Positions 53,496 to 61,769 are shown, counted from the first letter of the stretch. The stretch is 63,249 nt of DNA from Paucilactobacillus wasatchensis (GCF_000876205.1 NZ_AWTT01000004.1:1-63249); one strand, 5' to 3'. Translations and numbers: made by a program. Notes: a model not told the origin generated them from the sequence alone.

Positions 53496-53510
53496 TGTTG
53501 CTGGTAAGCT
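53482..53510 (+). promoter_or_regulatory. Promoter of glnRA
   Basis: TTGACT, a 17-bp spacer and TAAGCT with an upstream TGG (extended -10). The adjacent operator predicts repression by GlnR when nitrogen is plentiful. Confidence 0.65.
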
Positions 53511-53540
53511 ATGCAAGTATAGGAAGGGAGGAAGTTCATT

Positions 53541-53933
53541 ATGCGAGGTAAAGAGTTGCGTCGATCGTTATCTGTATTACCTATCGGCACTGTCATGAAG
53601 TTAACCAGTTTGACTGCACGTCAGATTCGGTATTATGAATCGCAAAAATTGATTTTTCCACAAAGAAGTGATGGGAATCGAAGATTGTATTCATTAGCTG
53701 ATGTTGATCGGCTACTGGAGATTAAAGATTATCTCGATGATGGGTTAAATATGGCAGGCATTCGTGAAGTCTATGATCAAAAACAGCGTGAATCTGAACA
53801 GCGAAAAAATCAGGACCATCAATTGACCGACGATGATGTCCGTAAAATCTTGCATGATGAATTTCTGCAAGCAGGAGGTTTGAAAACGCCATCTGCACAA
53901 CAACCGCAAGCACCATTGCAAAAGCCCCTTTAA
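53541..53933 (+). CDS. glnR: Glutamine synthetase repressor GlnR
   Basis: A MerR-family nitrogen regulator of 130 residues, activated by feedback-inhibited glutamine synthetase. The winged-helix core has IGTVMKLTSLTARQIRYYE near residues 18-36, with GNRRLYSLADVDRL following. The C-terminal tail after residue 105 is the GlnA-binding, autoinhibitory part in other species. GGAAGGGAGGAAGTTCATT precedes the ATG. It forms an operon with glnA and probably represses itself through the operator upstream. Confidence 0.95.
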   Translation: MRGKELRRSLSVLPIGTVMKLTSLTARQIRYYESQKLIFPQRSDGNRRLYSLADVDRLLEIKDYLDDGLNMAGIREVYDQKQRESEQRKNQDHQLTDDDVRKILHDEFLQAGGLKTPSAQQPQAPLQKPL

Positions 53934-53963
53934 CATTGGCAAATTCAGAATAGGAGAGATTTT

Positions 53964-55304
53964 ATGGCTAAACATGTGTATTCAGATGAAGAAGTACGAA
54001 AATTGATTAAAGATGATAACGTTCGTTTCTTACGCTTAATGTTCACGGACTTATTTGGAACGATCAAAAACGTTGAAATTCCAATCAGTCAACTAGATAA
54101 ACTATTAGAAAATAAGATTATGTTCGATGGTTCGTCAATTGATGGATTTGTCCGAATTGAAGAAAGTGATATGTATTTGTATCCCGATATGTCGACATGG
54201 ATGGTCTTTCCTTGGGGGGCTGAACATGGTAAAGTTGCACGTGTGATTTGTGATGTTTATACTTCGGATCGCAAACCGTTTGAAGGCGACCCAAGAAACA
54301 ACCTGATTCGGGTATTAAAGGATATGAAGGCAGCTGGCTATACTGATTTTAATATTGGACCTGAGCCAGAATTTTTCCTGTTCAAAATGGATGAGAATGC
54401 TAAGCCAACTACAAAGCTAAACGATCAAGGGAGCTATTTTGACATGGCCCCCATGGATTTAGGCGAAAATTGTCGCCGTGACATTGTGCTTGAATTAGAA
54501 GATATGGGGTTTGAAATTGAAGCTGCCCATCATGAAGTCGCACCTGGCCAGCATGAAATTGATTTTAAGTATGCTGATGCACTTGAAGCTGCCGACAATA
54601 TCCAAACGTTTAAATTAGTAGTTCGAACTGTAGCTCGGAAATATGGTTTGCATGCCACGTTTATGCCCAAGCCACTGGCTGGTATTAATGGATCCGGGAT
54701 GCATTTGAACATGTCATTATTCAATAAGTCCGGTAATACGTTTTATGATGCGAAGGGTGAACTGGAACTTTCTGACAGTGCATATCATTTCCTTGGTGGC
54801 ATATTGAAGCACGCACGCAGTTTTACAGCGATCTGTAACCCAATTGTAAATTCGTACAAGCGGCTCGTACCAGGATTTGAAGCACCAGTATATGTTGCCT
54901 GGTCTGGTTCAAATCGTTCGCCGTTGATTCGAGTGCCGAGTTCGCGCGGAGTTTCAACGAGGTTGGAATTACGGTCAGTTGATCCGGCAGCTAATCCATA
55001 CTTAGCTATTGCTGCTGTTTTGGAAGCAGGGTTAGATGGAATCCGTAATGAAATTAAGCCGGAAGAAAGTGTTGATCGCAACATTTATCGGATGGATGAA
55101 AGTGAACGTGAAGATAATAATATTACGAATTTGCCAGATACATTGCATAATGCATTGAAAGACCTGGCTAAAGATCAGGTAATGCGCGATGCAATGGGAA
55201 AGCATCTATATCAAAGCTTTTTCGAGGCTAAAAATCTTGAATATGATGCTTATCGACAACAGGTATCTGAGTGGGAAAGAGAACAATACCTCGAGTTATA
55301 CTAA
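53964..55304 (+). CDS. glnA: Glutamine synthetase type I
   Basis: Condenses ammonia and glutamate to glutamine. The 446-residue length and sequence fit the GSI-alpha type: [19 protein letters not shown] near residues 55-73, including the feedback Arg in GFVRIEE, then [22 protein letters not shown] and NRSPLIRVP. The adenylylation loop of GSI-beta is absent. It follows glnR after 30 bases, behind TAGGAGAGATTTT. Control is expected through GlnR. Confidence 0.97.
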   Translation: MAKHVYSDEEVRKLIKDDNVRFLRLMFTDLFGTIKNVEIPISQLDKLLENKIMFDGSSIDGFVRIEESDMYLYPDMSTWMVFPWGAEHGKVARVICDVYTSDRKPFEGDPRNNLIRVLKDMKAAGYTDFNIGPEPEFFLFKMDENAKPTTKLNDQGSYFDMAPMDLGENCRRDIVLELEDMGFEIEAAHHEVAPGQHEIDFKYADALEAADNIQTFKLVVRTVARKYGLHATFMPKPLAGINGSGMHLNMSLFNKSGNTFYDAKGELELSDSAYHFLGGILKHARSFTAICNPIVNSYKRLVPGFEAPVYVAWSGSNRSPLIRVPSSRGVSTRLELRSVDPAANPYLAIAAVLEAGLDGIRNEIKPEESVDRNIYRMDESEREDNNITNLPDTLHNALKDLAKDQVMRDAMGKHLYQSFFEAKNLEYDAYRQQVSEWEREQYLELY

Positions 55305-55326
55305 AATATAAATAAACAAAAGTATG

Positions 55327-55360
55327 TTAAACCAGTGGTTGCTTTGCCACTGGTTTTTAT
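55327..55360 (+). terminator. Terminator after glnA
   Basis: AAACCAGTGG pairs with CCACTGGTTT, followed by TTTA. Confidence 0.82.
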
Positions 55361-55468
55361 GTCGAATTAATAAATTTTAGTCAAAAAGTAAAATATCCAA
55401 GAAACAATCCTTTAATCTGACTCGAAAATTAGGTAAGATGAACTAATAGAATGATTGATGGGAGATTG

Positions 55469-56353
55469 ATGATGGCTAACGTAGTAAATCAAGACGATCA
55501 AAATGACGTCGTAAAAGTAATTAACACACAAATTACAGCTAAGATTTCGTATTTACAAGAATTGCAGCAAGCAATCTCGCAACATGATGACCGTAAAATC
55601 TATGCATTATTAGATAATCAGCGGTATGCTTCAGCAATTTTACATACTGAAAAACAAGAAAATGATCATGGGGTCATTAACTTAGTTGATAATTTATCCG
55701 CTCAGTTAAGCAATTATTTAAGTACCAGCTTAATTCAATATTTAGGTAAGACGTATCCATTCTTTTATTATGAAGAATACAAGCAGGGCCACTTTAAAGT
55801 CTTTTTTGGTAACTGGTGGGACCGCCGTGAATTTGGTGAACTAGATGTTTTGAATATCCGTTTTGCCTTTGATCAGGATGAATATAGCAAATTAAGTCAG
55901 GCTTTTGAGTTAGCGAAAAGTAGTAAAAGATATAATAGCGAACAAATTCAGTCGATTTCGGCTGAAAATGATCACTTACAAGATTTAATTGACAACGCCA
56001 ACCAACGTGAGGCACAAAAAGAGCAATTACAAGCTCAGTTAAAAGAGACCAACACAAAAACTGGTATGCCATGGGAATCAGGCAAACAAAAAGAAGCTCG
56101 GCAGACATTAGTCGACCAATTGAGCGAATTAGAAGATGAAGATGAATTAGCACGTAACGCCGTTAAACAAATTAAAAACAATGAGGCAAAAGTGCTCGCT
56201 TTATCTAAGGAAAATACGATTTTAAGTTATGAGCAAAAAAGTATTGTAGATACGTTTGGTAGCTTTGCCGACTTTGAGGTGGCTAATCGTAATCTTTATG
56301 CAGACTATTTGCATACATTCATGAGCGAAAAGCAGGTGGATGACAATGACTAA
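55469..56353 (+). CDS. Unknown coiled-coil protein, first gene of the post-glnA operon
   Basis: A 294-residue cytoplasmic protein, not recognised. The first 160 residues look globular and mixed, with an aromatic segment FGNWWDRREFG near residue 111. The region 165-270 is a long Glu/Gln/Lys-rich coiled coil. The end reads FGSFADFEVANRNLYADYLH. There is no Walker motif, despite a general likeness to SbcC-like coiled coils. GGGAG precedes two adjacent ATGs (55469, 55472). It overlaps the next gene by 8 bases. The partner genes suggest a role in nucleotide or DNA metabolism, but this is speculative. Confidence 0.75.
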   Translation: MMANVVNQDDQNDVVKVINTQITAKISYLQELQQAISQHDDRKIYALLDNQRYASAILHTEKQENDHGVINLVDNLSAQLSNYLSTSLIQYLGKTYPFFYYEEYKQGHFKVFFGNWWDRREFGELDVLNIRFAFDQDEYSKLSQAFELAKSSKRYNSEQIQSISAENDHLQDLIDNANQREAQKEQLQAQLKETNTKTGMPWESGKQKEARQTLVDQLSELEDEDELARNAVKQIKNNEAKVLALSKENTILSYEQKSIVDTFGSFADFEVANRNLYADYLHTFMSEKQVDDND

Positions 56354-57281
56354 TGAAAAATATACTGCTACAGAACAGTTACATTCCTTTAGTGCTTCAG
56401 TTAAGCATGGCTTAAAATTAGGGGAACAATATGTTCAACTAATTGATCAACTAGTTGATACAGAGGATTTAGAAAAACTACTAACAGCAGCTCAACGTCT
56501 AGCTAATCTTGAATTAGATGATCAGTTTGTTAAATTTCCACATCAGTATCGATCACAAGATTATTACATGTTATTTGTCAGCCGTGTATTAGAATTGCAC
56601 AGCGATCAGTCATTGCAATTGAACTTGTCGCGGTCAAGTTGGTCTCTTACTGGTCAATTTGAATCAATTGCTTCCTTGACGAATTTTGAATTTGTATTGG
56701 AACAAAGCGATAATGGTGGTGCATTTTTTACTGAAACTGGCTCAAATGAACGCTTGTTTTATTTGAATCTAGAGCGCCGGATGATTCGGTTCAATAATCG
56801 TGCATTAGTTAATTTATTTGTTGTGCAATTAGCTGAAAGTGTTGACAGTACAGCGCTTGAACAAGCGGTTAATCCGTTAATTGCGTTGACCCACTTTTTG
56901 AAACAGGATTTCGGATTTAGTGTTGATTTTGGCATACTAGATGCTGCCAATACAGCTCAATATTACCTACAAAAAGGTAAATTATCTGTTGATATTATTG
57001 ATAAATTATTTGTGCAGACTGAGGGAACTGATTACATGTTGCTGAATATGCAAGAGCGGGTCGGAGCAACCTTAGTGGTTGAATCAGACGTGAAATTAAA
57101 CTTGTTTGCTCAAAACAGTGATAGTCAGCAAAATAATAACTGGTTGTTTAGTGTGCTGGATTCACGCGAAGCTGTTTCCTTTTTTGACGTGTTAGTGCGA
57201 TATCCGCTAATCAGAAAGTGGTACTTAGAAAATCGTCAGGAGCTGGAAGTTAAATCAGATCCTTTGATTTTTGCAGGCTAG
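56346..57281 (+). CDS. Unknown protein, second gene of the post-glnA operon
   Basis: A 311-residue soluble protein with no recognised domain. It is rich in Leu, Gln and Asn, acidic, and lacks membrane segments, Cys clusters and nucleotide motifs. The middle contains ALVNLFVVQLAESVDSTALE and several predicted helices. The start at 56346 is chosen because AGGTGG lies six bases before it; the ATG at 56340 directly abuts that site. The overlap with the upstream coiled-coil gene suggests a complex. Confidence 0.72.
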   Translation: MTNEKYTATEQLHSFSASVKHGLKLGEQYVQLIDQLVDTEDLEKLLTAAQRLANLELDDQFVKFPHQYRSQDYYMLFVSRVLELHSDQSLQLNLSRSSWSLTGQFESIASLTNFEFVLEQSDNGGAFFTETGSNERLFYLNLERRMIRFNNRALVNLFVVQLAESVDSTALEQAVNPLIALTHFLKQDFGFSVDFGILDAANTAQYYLQKGKLSVDIIDKLFVQTEGTDYMLLNMQERVGATLVVESDVKLNLFAQNSDSQQNNNWLFSVLDSREAVSFFDVLVRYPLIRKWYLENRQELEVKSDPLIFAG

Positions 57282-57291
57282 TTTGGGGGCA

Positions 57292-57834
57292 ATGATGTTT
57301 GATTTTACTAGATTATTACACGCTGCAATTCAATTAGATGAACAGATAACACTTGATAAGAAAATCGTTTGGAAACATGAAGAAAGCTTAAGAAATGCCT
57401 ATGTATCACTAGATGTGGAGTTAGCGGAGGTTGCTAACACCTCTGAATGGTTTAAGGTGTGGAAAACTCATAGTGGGAAAAACGATCTTGGTAAAACAGC
57501 GCGTGAAACTTTATTGGTTGAGTATGTAGATGCTTTGGATTTTATTTTATTGATTGGTGCCAAACAACAATGGACTCACCTGATTGTACTAGATCGGGAG
57601 GGAGTCGAACTGCTCAAAAGTAAACCGAAAACGGATCTCAATAAAGAATATTTAGCTTTGAAAAAGATGTTTTTGGGCAGTTATTTTGAGCACCGTCAGG
57701 AAGATTTTAGGCATGCATGGCATTTATTTCTTAAACTAGGCCTAGTTGATTTTGGGTTTAGTGAAAATGAAATTATGGCGGCGTATGATAGCAAGTCAAA
57801 AATTAATCATCAACGACAAAACAGTGATTACTAA
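57292..57834 (+). CDS. All-alpha dUTP diphosphatase (dUTPase_2 family)
   Basis: Hydrolyses dUTP to dUMP, preventing uracil incorporation. The 180-residue helical protein shows the dimeric dUTPase/MazG-type metal motifs: DVELAEVANTSEWFKVWK (ExxE near residues 44-61) and ETLLVEYVDALDFILLIG near 75-92. The trimeric dUTPase motifs are absent. The ATG at 57292 is preceded by GGGGGC; an in-frame TTG upstream lies inside the previous gene. Enzymes of this type are often phage-borne, but nothing phage-like surrounds it. It is the last gene of the operon. Confidence 0.85.
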   Translation: MMFDFTRLLHAAIQLDEQITLDKKIVWKHEESLRNAYVSLDVELAEVANTSEWFKVWKTHSGKNDLGKTARETLLVEYVDALDFILLIGAKQQWTHLIVLDREGVELLKSKPKTDLNKEYLALKKMFLGSYFEHRQEDFRHAWHLFLKLGLVDFGFSENEIMAAYDSKSKINHQRQNSDY

Positions 57835-57875
57835 ATTGGAGCTTATAGCCCTATAGCTATGAATGATTGAGAACA

Positions 57876-57916
57876 TAAAAGAGGCAGGAAAATAATTTTT
57901 CCTGCCTCTTTTTTTA
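57876..57916 (+). terminator. Terminator of the post-glnA operon
   Basis: AAAGAGGCAGGAAAA pairs with TTTTCCTGCCTCTTT, followed by a T-run. The flanking A-run may allow use by the minus-strand gene as well. Confidence 0.9.
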
Positions 57917-57917
57917 G

Positions 57918-58052
57918 TTAAGCTCTTCGATTGTCGAAGGAGTTACGTTCAAAGTGTTTGGCACTCGTTTGTCGTTTTTTCTGCCTATCAGAATAAAATT
58001 GCCAAATCGTTGCTGATAATAAAATTAATACAATAATGATAAATGGGTCCAT
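57918..58052 (-). CDS. 44-residue membrane peptide
   Basis: A tiny gene with one N-terminal membrane helix (residues 4-19, IIIVLILLSATIW) followed by a basic, hydrophilic tail (QKKRQTSAKHFERN). AGGAGGGATTTGCG stands before the ATG on the minus strand, and a good promoter lies upstream. Function unknown; it could be a small regulator of a membrane complex. The strong binding site and promoter are the main support. Confidence 0.7.
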   Translation of the reverse strand: MDPFIIIVLILLSATIWQFYSDRQKKRQTSAKHFERNSFDNRRA

Positions 58053-58092
58053 CGCAAATCCCTCCTATCTAGCTTTGCAGCTCTTATATTAC

Positions 58093-58121
58093 ATTATCAT
58101 TACAAAAATAGATTTTGGCAA
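58093..58121 (-). promoter_or_regulatory. Promoter of the 44-residue peptide gene (minus strand)
   Basis: TTGCCA, a 17-bp spacer and GATAAT on the minus strand. Confidence 0.6.
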
Positions 58122-58206
58122 CCTTTGAGGGTTTAAAAACTCAAAACTTAAGAATTTAGCAATTAAGTTAATCTTTTCTTTATAATTTTAAAATTGGACA
58201 AAAATA

Positions 58207-58231
58207 AAAACGGACTAAATTACAGTCCGTC
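58207..58231 (-). terminator. Terminator of the 48-residue peptide gene (minus strand)
   Basis: On the minus strand ACGGACT pairs with AGTCCGT around a 7-base loop, followed by TTTTATTTTT. Confidence 0.8.
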
Positions 58232-58237
58232 TGAATC

Positions 58238-58384
58238 TTACTTATTAATTGCGTTTGAGGCAAGAATTTCGTTACGATACAGGTCAGTGCTCGGATCTGT
58301 CAGTTCTTTGACCAACAGATTATCAGTACTGGATGTACTTTTGCTCTCACCAGATACGTTGATTGATTCTTGATTCTCTTCCAT
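58238..58384 (-). CDS. 48-residue acidic peptide of unknown function
   Basis: A short gene with its own binding site (AGGAGGCGGTTTGAG), a probable extended -10 promoter and a dedicated terminator. The peptide is hydrophilic, rich in Ser, Glu, Asn and Thr, with no Cys, membrane segment or double-glycine leader: it starts MEENQESINVSG and ends ILASNAINK. It does not resemble a bacteriocin or toxin that can be named. It could be a small regulatory protein; unknown. Confidence 0.65.
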   Translation of the reverse strand: MEENQESINVSGESKSTSSTDNLLVKELTDPSTDLYRNEILASNAINK

Positions 58385-58416
58385 CTCAAACCGCCTCCTA
58401 AATAAGATACAGCTTT

Positions 58417-58425
58417 ATTCTAGCA
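58417..58425 (-). promoter_or_regulatory. Extended -10 promoter of the 48-residue peptide gene
   Basis: TGCTAGAAT on the minus strand, about 30 bases before the start codon. Confidence 0.5.
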
Positions 58426-58520
58426 AAAGCGGTGGGATTAAAAAAGTAAAAGTTACTTTTGTTTTGAAAGATTATGCAGTTACCCGGTTACAGAATTAGC
58501 CTTGAGTGAATTGATTGGAT

Positions 58521-58546
58521 AAAAAAATCTCCCACAACGGGGAGGA
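58521..58546 (-). terminator. Terminator of the tRNA-Arg gene (minus strand)
   Basis: On the minus strand CTCCC pairs with GGGAG and is followed by ATTTTTTT. Confidence 0.8.
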
Positions 58547-58571
58547 AAGTGCGAGCTATTGAATAATTAAA

Positions 58572-58645
58572 TGAAGCGAGTGAGATTCGAACTCACGACC
58601 GTTCGCTTAGAAGGCGAATGCTCTATCCAGCTGAGCTATCGCTCC
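58572..58645 (-). tRNA. tRNA-Arg (anticodon TCT)
   Basis: A 74-base cloverleaf on the minus strand. The acceptor stem GGAGCGA pairs with TCGCTTC (one G-T pair). The D-arm contains AGCTCAGCTGGATAGAGC, the anticodon loop reads CTTCTAA with anticodon TCT, and the T-arm has GTTCGAATC. The discriminator is A and CCA is not encoded. It would read AGA and AGG codons. It stands alone and is not beside an integrase. Confidence 0.95.
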
Positions 58646-58733
58646 AGACTCAATCTATTATAAGAATTAAACTTAGTGGTGTCAATTACAAATATTTTAT
58701 AGATGATAAATCGTAAAATGTCTTTTTTCTGTC

Positions 58734-58763
58734 TTGACGTAGCGCTTACATTTGGTTTATACT
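58734..58763 (+). promoter_or_regulatory. Promoter of the TetR-type regulator
   Basis: TTGACG, an 18-bp spacer and TATACT. Its place shows that a longer in-frame reading from 58703 is not translated. Confidence 0.7.
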
Positions 58764-58828
58764 CAACAGCGAAGCAATTACTGGACAAAATTACAAATTT
58801 GATAAATATAGCCAGGGAGCTGTTGACA

Positions 58829-59473
58829 ATGGGGAATAGTAAGACCGATCCACGAGTGGTTAAAACACGGAATAATTTGAAAAAAGCGCTAGTCGGGTTA
58901 ATGCGACACTATAAAATTGAAAATATCAGTGTTCAAAAAATCACGGAAACTGCAGCTGTTACTCGTGGGACCTTTTATTTACACTACAAAGATAAACAGG
59001 ACTTCATTAAACGTGCAATGAGCGAAATATTAGATGATTTTTTTGATGCTGTTATGATCAGCGGAGATGCCTATTTTGCTGAGAATGACACAGGTTCGGA
59101 AGTCCAGGTTTTTTCGTTACAAAAGTCATTCAAGTATATCGAAAATGAGGCAGAGGTATTTGACGTACTATTAAATAGCGAAGAAAACGAACTATTTTTC
59201 CAGCAATTTTATGACCGCTTAACAGACCAATTAAATCAATTTTATGATCAGCTACAAGACCGCTTCATTGATTTAGAGGTGCCAACAAGTTTGCAAATTG
59301 CGTTTGTTGTTTCTGCTGAGTTAGGATTAATAAAATACTGGTTGCATGCTGGGATGATATATACACCGCACTACATGACCCAGAGTGTTGCCAAAATGTT
59401 GCAACAGGTCAGTGGTGATGGTATTTTCTTTACTGATTTTTTTGTAGCAGAACAAGATGGATTATTGCATTAA
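58829..59473 (+). CDS. TetR/AcrR-family transcriptional regulator
   Basis: A 214-residue repressor with an N-terminal helix-turn-helix (about residues 14-60: ISVQKITETAAVTRGTFYLH followed by YKDKQDF) and a variable helical ligand-binding domain. The start at 58829 follows GGGAG by nine bases and lies downstream of the promoter. No obvious efflux pump or enzyme gene is adjacent; neighbours are a tRNA gene and rplU. The target is unknown. Confidence 0.88.
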   Translation: MGNSKTDPRVVKTRNNLKKALVGLMRHYKIENISVQKITETAAVTRGTFYLHYKDKQDFIKRAMSEILDDFFDAVMISGDAYFAENDTGSEVQVFSLQKSFKYIENEAEVFDVLLNSEENELFFQQFYDRLTDQLNQFYDQLQDRFIDLEVPTSLQIAFVVSAELGLIKYWLHAGMIYTPHYMTQSVAKMLQQVSGDGIFFTDFFVAEQDGLLH

Positions 59474-59477
59474 ACAT

Positions 59478-59506
59478 TTGACGAATTGGATGATATCTGA
59501 TAACAT
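59478..59506 (+). promoter_or_regulatory. Promoter of rplU-prp-rpmA
   Basis: TTGACG, a 17-bp spacer and TAACAT. Confidence 0.7.
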
Positions 59507-59512
59507 ACTAAT

Positions 59513-59598
59513 GTTGTATTTGTGAACCTACAACTACAACCGCACGCTTGCAAGTTTTAAAAGCTTTGGCTACTTGCTACGGCGAGTCTTAGATATTG
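59513..59598 (+). promoter_or_regulatory. L21-type ribosomal protein leader
   Basis: The untranslated region contains ACAACCGCACGCTTGC and GGCTACTTGCTACGGCGAG, the arrangement seen in Firmicute L21 leaders before rplU. Autoregulation by L21 is proposed for the family; recognition here is by position and sequence pattern. Confidence 0.7.
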
Positions 59599-59611
59599 AG
59601 GAGGTGCACAT

Positions 59612-59920
59612 ATGTACGCAATTATTGAAACTGGTGGTAAACAATATAAAGTTGAAGCTGGTAAAGCTGTTTTTGTTGAAAAGTTAAACGTTGAGGCTGG
59701 TGACAAGGTCACTTTTGATCAAGTTGTCTTTGTTGGGGGCGATGCCGCTAAGATTGGCACACCAACCATTGATGGCGCTACTGTTACTGGTACTGTTGAA
59801 AAGCAAGGTAAGGAAAAGAAAGTAGTTACTTTCAAATACAAGCCTAAGAAGCATCAACATACTAAACAAGGTCATCGTCAACCATACACCAAAGTTGTGA
59901 TTGATGCGATCAACGCATAA
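59612..59920 (+). CDS. rplU: 50S ribosomal protein L21
   Basis: A 102-residue large-subunit protein beginning [17 protein letters not shown], with the C-terminal [20 protein letters not shown] signature. GAGGAGGTGCACAT precedes the ATG. It is the first gene of rplU-prp-rpmA. Confidence 0.97.
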   Translation: MYAIIETGGKQYKVEAGKAVFVEKLNVEAGDKVTFDQVVFVGGDAAKIGTPTIDGATVTGTVEKQGKEKKVVTFKYKPKKHQHTKQGHRQPYTKVVIDAINA

Positions 59921-59935
59921 GCACGGAGGTTTAGC

Positions 59936-60262
59936 ATGATAAGTGCAGTGTTCACTAGAAATCAGGAACAAAATATATTAGAGTTTCGGATTACTGGTCA
60001 TGCTGATTCGGGTCCTTACGGTCAGGATATTGTCTGTGCAGCTGTGTCTGCACTCGCAATTACCACGGTTAATGGTCTTAAACAAGTGGTACATGTTAAC
60101 CCTAAAATTATTTCAAATGAAACTGATGGTGGGTTACTAAAAGTACTACAGTTAGACGAACGTAAGGAGTCACAGATTTTATTAGAAACATTTGCAAATG
60201 GTATCTCTGATATTGCTGCAAACTATCCTGATAACATCAAAGTTAAGAATATCGATAATTAA
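59936..60262 (+). CDS. prp: Ribosomal-processing cysteine protease Prp
   Basis: Cleaves the N-terminal extension of L27 in Firmicutes. The 108-residue protein has catalytic His in GHADSGPYGQDIVCAAVSA (His22) and Cys34, matching the GHA...DIVCAA motif. It lies between rplU and rpmA, the usual place. Its substrate extension is visible in the next gene. CACGGAGGTTTAGC precedes the ATG. Confidence 0.95.
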   Translation: MISAVFTRNQEQNILEFRITGHADSGPYGQDIVCAAVSALAITTVNGLKQVVHVNPKIISNETDGGLLKVLQLDERKESQILLETFANGISDIAANYPDNIKVKNIDN

Positions 60263-60288
60263 TAAATTAAAGCTGGAGGTGAATTACA

Positions 60289-60570
60289 ATGATTATGGAT
60301 TTACAATTCTTCTCACATCATAAAGGTGGTGGATCCACCACTAACGGTCGTAATTCAGCAGGTCGTCGTCTTGGAACAAAGTCTGCTGATGGCTCCACTG
60401 TTACTGCAGGATCAATTATTTACCGTCAACGCGGTACACATATTAACCCTGGTGAAAATGTAGGTCGCGGTGGCGATGATACATTATTTGCTAAGGTTAA
60501 TGGCGTGGTTAAATTTGAACGTCTTGGTCGCGATAAGCGTAAGGTTTCAGTTTATCCCGTAGCAGAATAA
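60289..60570 (+). CDS. rpmA: 50S ribosomal protein L27 precursor
   Basis: A 93-residue large-subunit protein near the peptidyl transferase centre. The N-terminus [17 protein letters not shown] carries the Prp recognition LQFFS; cleavage after the FF exposes SHHKGGGST as the mature start. GCTGGAGGTGAATTACA precedes the ATG at 60289. It is the last gene of the operon. Confidence 0.97.
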   Translation: MIMDLQFFSHHKGGGSTTNGRNSAGRRLGTKSADGSTVTAGSIIYRQRGTHINPGENVGRGGDDTLFAKVNGVVKFERLGRDKRKVSVYPVAE

Positions 60571-60575
60571 GTAGA

Positions 60576-60613
60576 GTCGGTCTCATTCATTAGATTGAAT
60601 GAGATTTTTTTTT
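60576..60613 (+). terminator. Terminator after rpmA
   Basis: TCTCATTCA pairs with TGAATGAGA, followed by eight T bases. Confidence 0.85.
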
Positions 60614-60637
60614 GGAATCGATAAAGGAGCTGTAATA

Positions 60638-61705
60638 GTGCAAAGAATTGAGCAACTCCGAACACAGTTTCCATCAATGTATATTGATGCATTTGTGGTG
60701 ACAGAGCAGATTAATATTTTATATTTAACTGGCTTTCAACTAGGGGCAGGTGACGGCTGTTTATTAATAACCAGTAAAGGTGCCTATTTAATTACTGACG
60801 ATCGTTATCAAGAGGCACTACAAGAATTACAGCAAGATGCATTTGACACTGTGATTACTCGTGATTATTATGGCCAATTAGCTGACCTATGCCAGCAACA
60901 TAAAATTACTGTACTTGGATTTGAGAGTACTTTGTCTTATAACATATTTTCTATTTTGGACGAGCTAATGGTTTGTGATATTGTTGCTTTTGATGACACC
61001 GTTGAAAAACAACGCTCAATTAAAGCACCAGCGGAAATTAACAAAATCAGAGCTGCAGCTGAGTTAAATAGTGCTGGCTTTGATTATTTAATTAACCATG
61101 TACATGCTGGGATGACAGAACGGGATGTAGCTAACTTACTAGATTGGTGGCTCAAAAAACAAGGGGCTGCAAGAAGTTCTTTTGATACAATTGTAGCTAG
61201 CGGGCCTAATGCAGCCAAACCGCACGCAATGGCTGGAAGTCGCCAATTAACAAATGGTGATATTGTTACGGTGGATTTTGGCTATTTTTTAGATGGCTAT
61301 ACCGCAGATATTACGAGAACTTTTGGAATTGGCAAGTTAGTGCCACAACTAGAGCAAATCTATCAGACTGTTTTACAAGCCTCACAAGCTGTAATTAAGC
61401 ATGCAGTGGCCGGAATTGATGGTCAAATCTTAGATTCGTATGGCAGAAATATTATCAAGCAAGCTGGCTATGATGATTATTTTAATCATGGGATGGGGCA
61501 TGGCATTGGCATGGCAATCCATGAGTTGCCAGCAAGTTATGGTCCCAATGCACAGATTGTGGTGCAAAGTAATCAAATTATCACAGTTGAACCTGGTATT
61601 TATCTACCACATGTTGGTGGCGTTAGAATAGAGGATGATATTTTGATATATGATCACTCTAATGAGGTGTTAACAAATGCACCCACGGACCTGATAATTT
61701 TGTAA
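60638..61705 (+). CDS. pepP: Xaa-Pro aminopeptidase (M24 family)
   Basis: A metallopeptidase that removes N-terminal residues before proline. The GTG at 60638 lies eight bases after AAAGGAG; a longer reading would begin in the rpmA terminator. The 355-residue protein has metal ligands in DFGYFLDGYTADITRTF, HGMGHGIGMAIHE and VEPGIYLPHVGGVRIEDD. It lies before efp, as yqhT does in Bacillus. Confidence 0.93.
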   Translation: MQRIEQLRTQFPSMYIDAFVVTEQINILYLTGFQLGAGDGCLLITSKGAYLITDDRYQEALQELQQDAFDTVITRDYYGQLADLCQQHKITVLGFESTLSYNIFSILDELMVCDIVAFDDTVEKQRSIKAPAEINKIRAAAELNSAGFDYLINHVHAGMTERDVANLLDWWLKKQGAARSSFDTIVASGPNAAKPHAMAGSRQLTNGDIVTVDFGYFLDGYTADITRTFGIGKLVPQLEQIYQTVLQASQAVIKHAVAGIDGQILDSYGRNIIKQAGYDDYFNHGMGHGIGMAIHELPASYGPNAQIVVQSNQIITVEPGIYLPHVGGVRIEDDILIYDHSNEVLTNAPTDLIIL

Positions 61706-61769
61706 GAGAGTTGCAATTTATCAGTATTTATTGCAAAATGTAAAGGATATAACCTAGGAGGAAGTAACT

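Noticed and set aside
55794-56153. Antisense reading frame of 119 codons within the coiled-coil gene
   Set aside because: It has no ribosome binding site, it lies opposite a gene that fits its operon, and it has poor amino-acid composition.
58572-58645. tRNA-Arg as an attachment site for an integrated element
   Set aside because: No integrase gene, duplicated tRNA end or phage genes are seen on either side.
58703-58828. Longer N-terminus of the TetR regulator
   Set aside because: The promoter TTGACG/TATACT lies inside this stretch, so it is not transcribed as coding sequence; GGGAG supports 58829.
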